From Actinomycetes bacterium (GTDB lineage Bacteria > Actinomycetota > Acidimicrobiia > Acidimicrobiales > Poriferisodalaceae): 64,000 nt of DNA. The stretch spans positions 1 through 64,000 of the forward strand of contig JAAETH010000618.1 of assembly GCA_024228575.1 (NCBI GenBank). Reading direction: 5' to 3'. The notes beneath the pieces were generated by a model, which saw only the letters and a list, made by a program, of their open reading frames with translations, was not told the origin of the DNA and did not search any database. The translations under genes were made by a program, and so were the position numbers. Below, piece after piece: positions 43,583 to 52,300 of this stretch. The stretch's first letter is position 1; every line of letters begins with the position of its first letter.

Positions 43583-44029
43583 TCAGGACTCCTCGGAGGT
43601 CGCGGAACTCAGCACCGACGAAGCGCCGTCGAAGAACTCCTGCAGGGTTTGGTTGAAACGGTGGAACATGTCCCACCCCATGGGGTCCGACGCCCTGAGG
43701 AGGATCCTCTCGTCCATCAAGGTGAGGGTGTTCAGCGTCCATTCGCCGGTCGCCTGGCCGTTGGCCGTGATGTTGTCGAACATCGCCTGGAAGTGCTCGA
43801 GGTCGCCCACGAGCCAGCAGTCGGCGTTGGCTTCGTCGCCGGCCTCGACTTCGGCGACCTTCTCACAATTGATACCGGCGAAGCCGAGCATCAAACGAAA
43901 GGCACTTCCGTCTGGGCGGTTCATGACGATCGCGAGGTCCATGTCGATATCGCCCAGCAACTCGTACTGGTTGGGGCTATCGGCCATCTCCTTGGCCAAT
44001 CGGTCATAGAGGGTCAGACTGTCGATCAT
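43583..44029 (-). CDS. Small protein, possibly SCP2-like, of unknown function
   Basis: About 148 residues, acidic, with no signal peptide. Its alternating strand/helix pattern (MDLAIVMNRPDGSAFRLMLGF, ADCWLVGDLEHFQAMFDNI, MDERILLRASDPMGWDMFHRF) vaguely recalls a sterol-carrier-type lipid-binding fold, but I cannot confirm it. It is one base from the stop of the diiron protein gene and one base from the next gene, so it is firmly part of that operon. ATG 44029 preferred over GTG 44038, which would overlap. Confidence 0.6.
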   Translation of the reverse strand: MIDSLTLYDRLAKEMADSPNQYELLGDIDMDLAIVMNRPDGSAFRLMLGFAGINCEKVAEVEAGDEANADCWLVGDLEHFQAMFDNITANGQATGEWTLNTLTLMDERILLRASDPMGWDMFHRFNQTLQEFFDGASSVLSSATSEES

Positions 44030-44030
44030 C

Positions 44031-45137
44031 TCAACCACCCGGTCCCTTGATCGCCTCGATGTCGATTCCGAGCTTGTCGAGCGGCAACTGGGTGCGCTCG
44101 AGGCGACTGATGCCGGCGCGCTCGCAACGTGCGAGATACGACGTGAACTGGTTCTTGTTCAGACGCTGCTGGAGTGGGAATCCAACCTCTTCGACCTTCT
44201 CGGCTCCGCCGGCGAGCAGCAGGGCCAGAGATGTCGACATGTCTGGGTTGCCGCCGAGAGCGACCATCGCGTGTTCGCCGTGGTCGAGTGCCTCGTGGAT
44301 CTCCTCGGCCACATCGGGGTCGTTTTCGACCGAGTGACGGATATGGAGTGTGCCGTACGCGACGTGGCGGGCCTCGTCTTGCATGGTCATGCGGAAGATG
44401 CGCTTCTCCACCTCCGTCGGAGCGATCGCCTCACCCTGGCGGAAGAGGTCGAGAATGAAGCCCTCGCCCAACAGGTGTAGCAGTGCTGTTGCCTGTGTGT
44501 AGGTCTTGGCTTCGATGATCGTGCGCAGCAGGCTTTCGGTGCCGGCACGTGACTTGAGCAACCCACCACCGTTGGCCAGGGCCCTCTTGCGGAATACCTC
44601 GGTGTGACGTGCCTCGTCCATGATCTGGGTACAGAGGAACATCTTGGCCTCGAGGAACTCGTGGTTCATCCGCCACCTCCACTTGGCCGGCAGGTCCGAG
44701 GCGATCATCTCGATCTCGGACAGGGTGGTGCAGAGCTGGCACATGGCGTGCTCGAGATCGGATGGCAGTTCCTGGAGTTCGTTCCAGGGGATGTCGCGTG
44801 TCGCCGACCACTGGCGTGCAACAGCTTCTTCGTACAGCTCGCTGACGTTTTCGGCCCACACATCGCTCTTCTTGTTGAGGATGTAGCCCATGTCGGGGAC
44901 ATCGTCATCGATGTCTGCGCCGCGAGCTGCCATGGCGCGGTGTTTCGGTACTTCTGGGACCTCGCCGTAGGAACCGACGGCGATGTCCATCATCGTCAGG
45001 CCTCGGGCACTGGGTTTGGGCCGAATGCCCCACTCGCTTTCGTGACCCGCCAACCAGGCCCAGTCCAGATGGGTTCCCGAAGGATTGGTGTCGGGTAGAT
45101 CCGGGTATTTGTCGAGAATGTCAGTAGCAATGACCAT
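44031..45137 (-). CDS. Ferritin-like diiron protein
   Basis: A 368-residue helical protein with the repeated carboxylate-bridged diiron pattern: Glu in LSEIEMIASD, ExxH in MDEARHTEVF, Glu in LLGEGFILDLF and ExxH in MQDEARHVAYG. This E-ExxH-E-ExxH order fits the ribonucleotide-reductase/AurF/ferritin-like superfamily of oxygenases. The GAGGGGG ribosome site precedes ATG 45137, and a TetR-type palindrome sits at 45155-45170 within its promoter region. Followed by three co-directional genes, including a ferredoxin, it is probably an oxygenase with a dedicated reductant chain. Substrate unknown. Confidence 0.8.
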   Translation of the reverse strand: MVIATDILDKYPDLPDTNPSGTHLDWAWLAGHESEWGIRPKPSARGLTMMDIAVGSYGEVPEVPKHRAMAARGADIDDDVPDMGYILNKKSDVWAENVSELYEEAVARQWSATRDIPWNELQELPSDLEHAMCQLCTTLSEIEMIASDLPAKWRWRMNHEFLEAKMFLCTQIMDEARHTEVFRKRALANGGGLLKSRAGTESLLRTIIEAKTYTQATALLHLLGEGFILDLFRQGEAIAPTEVEKRIFRMTMQDEARHVAYGTLHIRHSVENDPDVAEEIHEALDHGEHAMVALGGNPDMSTSLALLLAGGAEKVEEVGFPLQQRLNKNQFTSYLARCERAGISRLERTQLPLDKLGIDIEAIKGPGG

Positions 45138-45154
45138 GTCGCCCCCTCGTCGAA

Positions 45155-45170
45155 TTAGTCGGTCGACTAA
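45155..45170. promoter_or_regulatory. TetR-type operator palindrome upstream of diiron gene cluster
   Basis: TTAGTCGGTCGACTAA is a 16-base palindrome with 7-base arms and a 2-base centre, the normal form of TetR-family operators in actinobacterial lipid genes. It lies 18 bases before the start codon of the ferritin-like gene, so a bound repressor would block transcription or its start. No tetR gene is in the window. Confidence 0.7.
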
Positions 45171-45332
45171 CTGTCAAGAGCCGACAGTAGCAGGACCGGA
45201 TCGGAGGTCCCTAGTCGGACCAGCGGAGCCGATGGTCCGGAAACGCCAAGCCGATGTGCACTGGTTTCGGGGACAGGATTAGTGCCAGTTCAACTCGCAG
45301 TACATGACATCTGGCCTGGTAGGGTCGACCGC

Positions 45333-45779
45333 ATGGCGACGGTTGAGCGAGTCAGGATCCTCACAGCGCCCTCCGAGCAGGTTTGGAGTGTGCTGGCCGA
45401 CTTCGGGCAGATTGCGGAATGGGCCGGCAATGTCGACCATTCGGTAGTGCTCACCCCCACGGGTGGGGGTGAAGGAGCGGCCCGGCGCGTGCAGGTGGGG
45501 CGCCTCGCCCTGATCGAAACGATCGTCGGCTGGGATCCACCGCGACGGCTTGCCTATTCGATAGCCGGGTTGCCACCTCGTCTGGGCGAGGTCGTCAACG
45601 AGTGGACCCTCGAAGCCATGGGCGAACAGACTCGTGTCATCCTCGCAACATCGGTCGATCCGGGCCCGCGACCACCTCAACAGGGAGTGGGAAGGCTTGT
45701 CGCCGGCCGTATGGCCAAGGCATCGGACAAGATGCTCGACGGCCTCGCCTCTCACCTGACCACAGGAAGTTCGACATGA
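45333..45779 (+). CDS. SRPBCC (START/Bet v1-fold) family protein
   Basis: A 148-residue lipid- or ligand-binding fold: TVERVRILTAPSEQVWSVLADFGQIAEW is the standard opening, then VGWDPPRRLAYSI and NEWTLEAMGEQTRVI. These proteins bind hydrophobic ligands or help polyketide-like chemistry. The ATG was chosen at the conserved opening; the frame above is unrelated. Its stop overlaps the start of the sulfatase/DJ-1 gene (ATGA), so the two are co-translated. Confidence 0.82.
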   Translation: MATVERVRILTAPSEQVWSVLADFGQIAEWAGNVDHSVVLTPTGGGEGAARRVQVGRLALIETIVGWDPPRRLAYSIAGLPPRLGEVVNEWTLEAMGEQTRVILATSVDPGPRPPQQGVGRLVAGRMAKASDKMLDGLASHLTTGSST

Positions 45780-48355
45780 CCAGGCCCGACATCGTCATCG
45801 TCATGACCGACCAGGAGCGTGCGACTCCTCCCTACGAGGGCGACGAGGTGGCTCGCTGGCGCTCCGAGGCACTTGCGGCGCGGCGCTGGTTTGGCGAGAA
45901 CGGGGTGACGTTCGATCGGCACCACGTGGGATCACTCGCCTGCGTGCCAGGGCGCCCGACGTTGTTCACAGGCCACTACCCCGACGTACACGGGGTCACC
46001 CAGACCGATGGCCTGGGCAAGTTCTTCGACGACTCGCGCATGCGCTGGTTGCGCGAGGGCGAGGTCCCGACCATGGGCAACTGGTTCCGAGCCGGCGGCT
46101 ACGACACCCACTACGACGGCAAGTGGCACATGTCCCATGTCGATCTGATCGATCCCGAAACGGGCGAGTCCCTCGCTACCAACGACGACGACGGCACCAT
46201 CGACTCGGCGGCCGTCGACGCGTACCTCGACGCGGACCCATTGGCGCCGTACGGATTCTCGGGTTGGGTCGGACCCGAGCCCCACGGAGCAGCGATCGCC
46301 AACGCCGGGATTCGACGCGATCCCCTGATCGCCGATCGCGTCGTCGCGTGGCTCGAGGACCGCTATGCCAGGCGTGCTGCGGGCGATGCCGCGGCACAGA
46401 AGCCATTCCTGTTGGTGGCCTGTTTCGTCAACCCCCACGACATCGTGTTCTTCCCCGGCTGGGCAAGGCGGGGCGCACCTCTCGACGAGGAGGCCTTCGA
46501 TGTGCCCGCCATCGCTGAGTCGCCGACCGAACACGAGGATCTGCGCACCAAGCCGGCGGCGCAGGTCGCCTATCGCTCCTCCTATCCGACCACCTACGGA
46601 CCGGGCCCGTTGGTCGAGCGCGCCTACCGCACCCAAGCTGATCGTTACAGGCGTTTGTACTACCGGCTGATGGCAGAGGTCGACGAACCGATCGATCGGG
46701 TTCGGCGAGCGGTCACCGACCAGGAAGATGCCCAGACCGTGATGGTCTACACGGCCGACCATGGCGAACTTCTCGGCTCGCACGGCGGGCTGCACCAGAA
46801 GTGGTTCAACCTCTACGACGAGGCCTGCCGGGTGCCGTTTGTGGTCGCACGGGTCGGCGAAGCGGCGACAGCGGCTACGACCGTCGACGACATGGCGACC
46901 TCACACGTCGATCTGCTGCCCACCCTCCTGGCTGCGGCGGGGATCGACCAGGCGGCGGTTGCCGACGAGTTGAGGCAATCGTTCAGCGAAGTTCATCCGC
47001 TTCCCGGACGAGATCTGATGCCGGTGGTCGCGGATGCGGCTGCTGCAGATGTCGACCGAGCGGTCTACATGCAGACACGCGACAACATGCCAGAGGGCGA
47101 CAGCGGCGCTTCGGGCCTCGCACGCATGATGGGTCGCGCTGAGAAGGTGCCGGTGCCCCTGCGAATCCAGGTCCCCGCCCACGTTGGCGCAAACCTCGAA
47201 GCGGTCGTGGCGAGGGTCGGCGAGACCGATGGGGGCGCCAACCACCTGTGGAAGATCGTGCGCACGTTCGACGATCCGGCCACCTGGACCGAACCAAACG
47301 AGCGCCACCTGTCCGCGATGAACCCCACGGGCCCCATGTATCGGACCGAACCCATTGCCGACGAGTGGGAGCTGTACGACCTGATCGACGATCCCATCGA
47401 GGCGAAGAACCTGGCCGGGTCGGCAGCGGCGAGTTCGGTATTCGCGGCGATGAAGCGTCGCCTCGACGAGACCCGGACCGTGGTTGTCCCCGAACGCAAC
47501 GAACCCTGGCCATACGAGAAGCTGAAGCCCTCGGTGGCACCAAGGAAGACCGCACCGCCCCCTGCGCGCGCTCTGCGCAAGCTCCTGAGCAAGATCGGCA
47601 TGCATCCCGACGATGCCGATGTCGCCACTTTCCATCTCGCCGGGAGAAGAGCACTCGTGGTTGCCACGAACCACGGCACCCTCGATATCGGCAAGGCCAC
47701 CGGGGTGTTCGCAAGCGAGATGACAGTGCCGTACTACGCCTTCCTCGACGCTGGAATGGAGGTCGATGTGGCGAGCCCCCTCGGAGGTGTTGTCCCGGTC
47801 GATCCTCAGTCGCTCAAGCCGGTCATTCGCACCGATGAGGACGACCGGTTCCTGGCCGACGACGAGCTGCGCGACAAGGTTATGGATTCGTATGCGATCG
47901 GCGATCTCGACATGGACGACTACGACATCGTCTGTCTCGCCGGAGGGTGGGGCGCCGCGTTCGACTTCGGATTCTCACAGGATCTCGCCGACAAGATCAC
48001 CGAGGCCAACGTGTCCGACAAGATCATCGGAGGTGTGTGTCACGGCCCGCTCGGCCTTCGAAATGCCAAGGCCAAGGACGGTCGACCACTGGTCGAAGGC
48101 CGCCGAGTGACCGGCGTCAGCGACAAGCAGGTCAGCGAGCTCGGCATCGAATCGACCCCGCACCACCCCGAAACCGAGTTGAGGCGCATGGGTGGGCTGT
48201 ACGAGTCCGAGACCAAGTTCCGAGACCCATTCGCAAACCACTGGGTCGTCGACGGCAACCTCGTCACCGGACAGAATCAGAACGCCGCACCGATGGTGGC
48301 GAGGGAGATGATGAGAATCTTGACCCGGCAGCTCGAAGCGGCGAACCAGGCTTGA
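45776..48355 (+). CDS. Sulfatase fused to C-terminal DJ-1/PfpI domain
   Basis: An 859-residue two-domain protein. Residues 1-590 are a type I sulfatase: the formylglycine motif is Cys56-Val-Pro58-Gly-Arg60 (CxPxR) followed by PTLFTGHYP, metal ligands are in MVYTADHGELLGSHG (Asp328, His329), and KWHMS and HQKWFNLYDEACRVPF are conserved. A Pro-rich linker follows at 590-610. Residues 620-859 are a DJ-1/PfpI fold with the nucleophile Cys755 in GGVCHGPLG. No signal peptide, so cytoplasmic. It is in an overlap with the SRPBCC gene and 55 bases before the TauE/SafE gene. CxPxR predicts oxygen-dependent activation by FGE. Confidence 0.85.
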   Translation: MTRPDIVIVMTDQERATPPYEGDEVARWRSEALAARRWFGENGVTFDRHHVGSLACVPGRPTLFTGHYPDVHGVTQTDGLGKFFDDSRMRWLREGEVPTMGNWFRAGGYDTHYDGKWHMSHVDLIDPETGESLATNDDDGTIDSAAVDAYLDADPLAPYGFSGWVGPEPHGAAIANAGIRRDPLIADRVVAWLEDRYARRAAGDAAAQKPFLLVACFVNPHDIVFFPGWARRGAPLDEEAFDVPAIAESPTEHEDLRTKPAAQVAYRSSYPTTYGPGPLVERAYRTQADRYRRLYYRLMAEVDEPIDRVRRAVTDQEDAQTVMVYTADHGELLGSHGGLHQKWFNLYDEACRVPFVVARVGEAATAATTVDDMATSHVDLLPTLLAAAGIDQAAVADELRQSFSEVHPLPGRDLMPVVADAAAADVDRAVYMQTRDNMPEGDSGASGLARMMGRAEKVPVPLRIQVPAHVGANLEAVVARVGETDGGANHLWKIVRTFDDPATWTEPNERHLSAMNPTGPMYRTEPIADEWELYDLIDDPIEAKNLAGSAAASSVFAAMKRRLDETRTVVVPERNEPWPYEKLKPSVAPRKTAPPPARALRKLLSKIGMHPDDADVATFHLAGRRALVVATNHGTLDIGKATGVFASEMTVPYYAFLDAGMEVDVASPLGGVVPVDPQSLKPVIRTDEDDRFLADDELRDKVMDSYAIGDLDMDDYDIVCLAGGWGAAFDFGFSQDLADKITEANVSDKIIGGVCHGPLGLRNAKAKDGRPLVEGRRVTGVSDKQVSELGIESTPHHPETELRRMGGLYESETKFRDPFANHWVVDGNLVTGQNQNAAPMVAREMMRILTRQLEAANQA

Positions 48356-48410
48356 TCAGACGTTCGCCGGATCAGCCGGCGTCGAGGGGCGGGGCGTACA
48401 CTCGCCGGTC

Positions 48411-49148
48411 ATGATCTGGTGGCAAGTCCTCCTGTTGCTCGGTGGCGGTGCCTTCGCGGGAGTCATCAACACCATCGCAGGTGGAGGCTCGACGCTGACC
48501 GTGCCGCTGCTCGTGCTCGCGGGAGTTCCGGGCAACAGCGCCAACGGGTCGAACCGTGTTGGTGTTCTGGCCCAGAACGCCACGTCGGCCGCTTCGTTCA
48601 AGAGACTCGGTGTCGATGGGCTGGTCCACGCGATTCCGGTCCTCGCTCCAGTGGTGGCGGGCTCGCTGACGGGATCGTTTCTGATCAGCCGGCTGACCGA
48701 CGATGTGTTCGAGACCGTGTTTGGTCTGTTGATGGTACCGATCATCATCTTGTCGGTCCTCAAGCCGAAGTTCGACGCTGAGGGGGACGCCTGGAGCCGC
48801 CCGGTCACCTATGCCGTGTTCTTCGGTATCGGCTGCTACGGGGGCGCCATTCAGGCGGGTGTCGGCCTGGTTCTGTTGGCCGCCCTGACCCGTGCCGGAT
48901 TCGACCTGGTGACGGCGAACAGCATCAAGGTGCTGGTCATCTTCAGCGTCACCGCTGTTGCGCTGCCTGTCTTTGTCGTGCAGGGAAAGGTCGACTGGCT
49001 GCCGGCGCTGACCCTGGCCGTCGGGTTCTCGGCGGGCGGATGGGTCGGAGCTCACCTGGCGGTCAGGGGCGGCGAGAGGATCATCCGTGTCGTCATGGTG
49101 ATGGCGGCGCTCGTGTTGGCCGCGAAGTTGCTCGGAGCGTTCGGCTAG
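48411..49148 (+). CDS. TauE/SafE-family sulfite/organosulfonate exporter
   Basis: A 245-residue integral membrane protein with about seven or eight helices. The opening GGGAFAGVINTIAGGGSTLTVPLL and the repeat half GCYGGAIQAGVGLVLLAAL match the TauE/SafE family, in which each half carries a GGxxG-like loop. Family members export sulfite, sulfonates or other anions. It is 55 bases after the sulfatase gene on the same strand, which suggests removal of sulfate or sulfite released by it. Confidence 0.85.
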   Translation: MIWWQVLLLLGGGAFAGVINTIAGGGSTLTVPLLVLAGVPGNSANGSNRVGVLAQNATSAASFKRLGVDGLVHAIPVLAPVVAGSLTGSFLISRLTDDVFETVFGLLMVPIIILSVLKPKFDAEGDAWSRPVTYAVFFGIGCYGGAIQAGVGLVLLAALTRAGFDLVTANSIKVLVIFSVTAVALPVFVVQGKVDWLPALTLAVGFSAGGWVGAHLAVRGGERIIRVVMVMAALVLAAKLLGAFG

Positions 49149-49243
49149 GAAGGCTGGGCCTCGACGACGGCGGGATAGTCTGGCCGGGACCTGGCCGTGG
49201 ATCGTGTGGGCCAATCGTTCGCCAGCGATGCCGGCGCGCAGAC

Positions 49244-49273
49244 TTGCCGAGTAGTTCCAGCCACACATAGAGT
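49244..49273 (+). promoter_or_regulatory. Possible promoter upstream of the NRPS gene
   Basis: TTGCCG (49244-49249) and TAGAGT (49268-49273) are separated by 18 bases. The 208-base gap between the exporter stop and NRPS start contains no other feature that I can see. Matching is by eye and weak, so the NRPS may instead be read from an upstream promoter. Confidence 0.25.
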
Positions 49274-49356
49274 GACTACGGCCGCAGATGTGGGCGACGC
49301 AAAAGTGGACCGTGTGATGACCGATGCCGCTCCGGCAAGACGAGGATGGTGATGGC

Positions 49357-52300
49357 ATGGTTGTGGCGGTGATCGATACCGATCTACAAGCTGGGCTCGC
49401 CGCGGAGATGGCGAGGGTCCTCGGGATCGATTCGGTGCCGCCGGAGAGCAACTTCTTCGAGGATCTCGGAGCCGATTCGATGCTGTTGATGCAGTTCTGC
49501 GCGCGGCTGGGGAAACGAACCGACCTTCCGTCACCGTCGATCAGGGACGTGTATCAGAATCCGACGATCAGCAGCTTGGCCAAGGCATTTGGGGCGGTGG
49601 AATCGCCCCCCGACGTCGATTCCCCTGCTGTCGAGGATGTGGGAGCAGGTGATCTCGGGCCGGCGATGTGGTCGCACAAGCGTTTGCCAGCTCCGCGGGC
49701 AAACCGTCGGCAGTATGTGACCTGTGCGCTGCTTCAGCTCGCGTTCATGGCGGCGGGCACATTGCTCGCTGCGCTCGTTCTCTCCCGGGGCTTCGTCTGG
49801 ATCTCTGAAGCCTCGGGAATCGTCGATACCTATCTGAGAGCGGCTGTTTACGGCGCCGTCCTGTTCGTGGCGTTGTCGGTGTTTCCGATTCTGGTCAAAT
49901 GGGCGTTGGTCGGTCGGTCGAAGCCGGGCCAGGTGCCACTGTGGAGTCTCGGCTATGTCCGATTCTGGGTCGTCAGATCGATTGTGGGGTCGAGCCCCAT
50001 GCGGGTGTTTGCGGGTACCCCTCTGTACGTGCTGTATCTGAAGACCCTCGGGGCCCGGATCGGACGCGGCACGGTGATCCTCTCGACCCACGTGCCGGTG
50101 TGCGCCGACCTTCTCACCATCGGAGAGAACGTGGTGATCAGGAAGGACTCGGCGTTCAGCTGCTACCGGGCATTCGCCGGCTACATCCAGATGGGCACCG
50201 TACACATCGGGGACAACGCTTTCGTCGGCGAACAAACCGTGCTCGACATCGACACCTCTATCGAAGACAACGCCCAGGTCGGTCACGCATCCGCCCTGTA
50301 TCGAGGTCAGTCGGTTCCGGCAGGGCAGCGGCGTGTTGGTACCCCGGCCCTGCAGACCACCGATGTCGACTACATGGCGGTGGGAGCCGGCGGCCATCCT
50401 GGGCTTCGTAGGATCTCCTACTCGGCTCTGCAGACCACGGTGATGTTCCTGGTGAGCTCGCCGATCGCTATCAGCATCGCTACCGCGATCTTTGAATGGC
50501 GCGTGGTTGCGGCGCGTGTCGAGACTGCTCCCGCTCCGGGGACCCAAGGTTCCTTCTACGTCGGCGTATTGCTGCTCGCATTGGCACTGTTCGCCATCTC
50601 GACGGTGGTCAGGTTTGTGTTGGTGATGACCGTGCCGAGGTTGCTGAATCTCGCGATCCAGCCAGGAACGGCCTACCCCCTGTACGGCTTCCGGTATTGG
50701 TGTCACCGGGGAGTCGGCCGGTTCAGCAACGCCAAGTTCTTCACCAAACTGATGGGCGACTCCTCCTACATCGTTCACTACCTCCACCTGCTCGGATACG
50801 ACGTGTCGTTCGAGGAGCAGACCGGCGCCAACTTCGGCATGCACGTCAAACACGACAATCCCTTCGCCGTGTCTGTGGGCGCCGGGACGATGGCCGCAGA
50901 CGGGCTGTCGATCATCAACACCGAATACTCCAGTACGGCGTTCCGGGTGGACAGGGTCGCCATAGGAGCGCACTGCTTCATCGGCAACGAGGTCGTATAT
51001 CCCTCTCAAGGAACGACCAGCGAGAACTGTCTGCACGCCTCGAAGGTGATGGTGCCCATCGAGGGCGACGAGCGGGGAGACGTCGGCTATCTCGGCTCGC
51101 CGGCGTTCGAGATCCCCCGAGTGGTGTTCCGCGACAAACAGTTCGACGACCTCAAGGACGAGGAAACGCTGCCGCTTCTGCTGCGGGCCAAGAACCGGCA
51201 CAACCTCAAGACCATGGGTTGGTATCTGCTCTCGCGATTCGTCGCCTTGTTCGGAGCGGTGGCCATCGTGTTGGGAGGGGCCGACCTATACCCCGATCTG
51301 GGGATGTGGTCGTTTGCACTGGTGCCCGTCGGCGTCTTCGCGGCCGGCTCCGCCTACTCGGTGCTGCTCGAACGCTGGTCCATCGGATTCAGGCGGCTCG
51401 AGCCGATGTATTGCTCGATCTACGACAAGGAGTCCTGGAAGATCGAGCGCTATTGGAAGATGAGTTGGTATCCGACAGTCCTCAACGGCACGCCGTTCAA
51501 AGCCATGTTCTGGCGGATGCTGGGTGCGCGTGTGGGCCGGAGGCTCTACGACGACGGCGGCACCATGACCGAGAAGACCATGGTCACGATCGGTGATGAC
51601 TGTGTGTTGAACGCCGGCAGCCTCATCCAACCCCACTCGCAAGAGGATGGTTCGTTCAAGTCGGACCACATCCGAATCGGATCGGGCTGCACTGTGGGCG
51701 TTGCTGCCTTGGTCCACTACGGCGTGACGATGGGTGACGGATCGTCGCTTGCCCCGAACTCGTTTCTTATGAAGGGCGCGGAAGTGCCGGCCCACACCAA
51801 CTGGGGTGAGAACCCAGCGCGTGAACTCGTGAATCAGCACAGCGATCGAACTCTGCAGAGGAGAAACCTCGTGGACAAATCAACCGACGATGCCGAGGAG
51901 TTCTGGCGCAACATTCTGGGTGCGGGCGGACTCAACCCGGTACCCAGATGGGGCGCTGGAGCAGAAGCAGGAGTCGCCGGGAGCGGCTTGTTCTTGCCCG
52001 ACGGCCTCGCCGAGCGACTCCACGCTGCCACCGAGGCACTTCAGCTCTCGGCGACCTCGATCCTGCTGGGCGCTCACGCGAAGGTGCTTGCTGCGCTGAC
52101 AGGTGAACAGAGCGTCATGACCGGATATGTCCCGGCCGCCGACGTCGAGACCGGTCCGTTGCCCTGTCCGCTGGTCGTGTCGGGTGGCTCTTGGCGAACG
52201 GTCCTGGAGAACGCCGGCAGGGCAGAGACGATGCTGTTGGCGCGTCGTCGGTTTCCCGTCGCGGGGCTCTACCCGGAGTTCGGGCTCTCGAAACCTCCGT

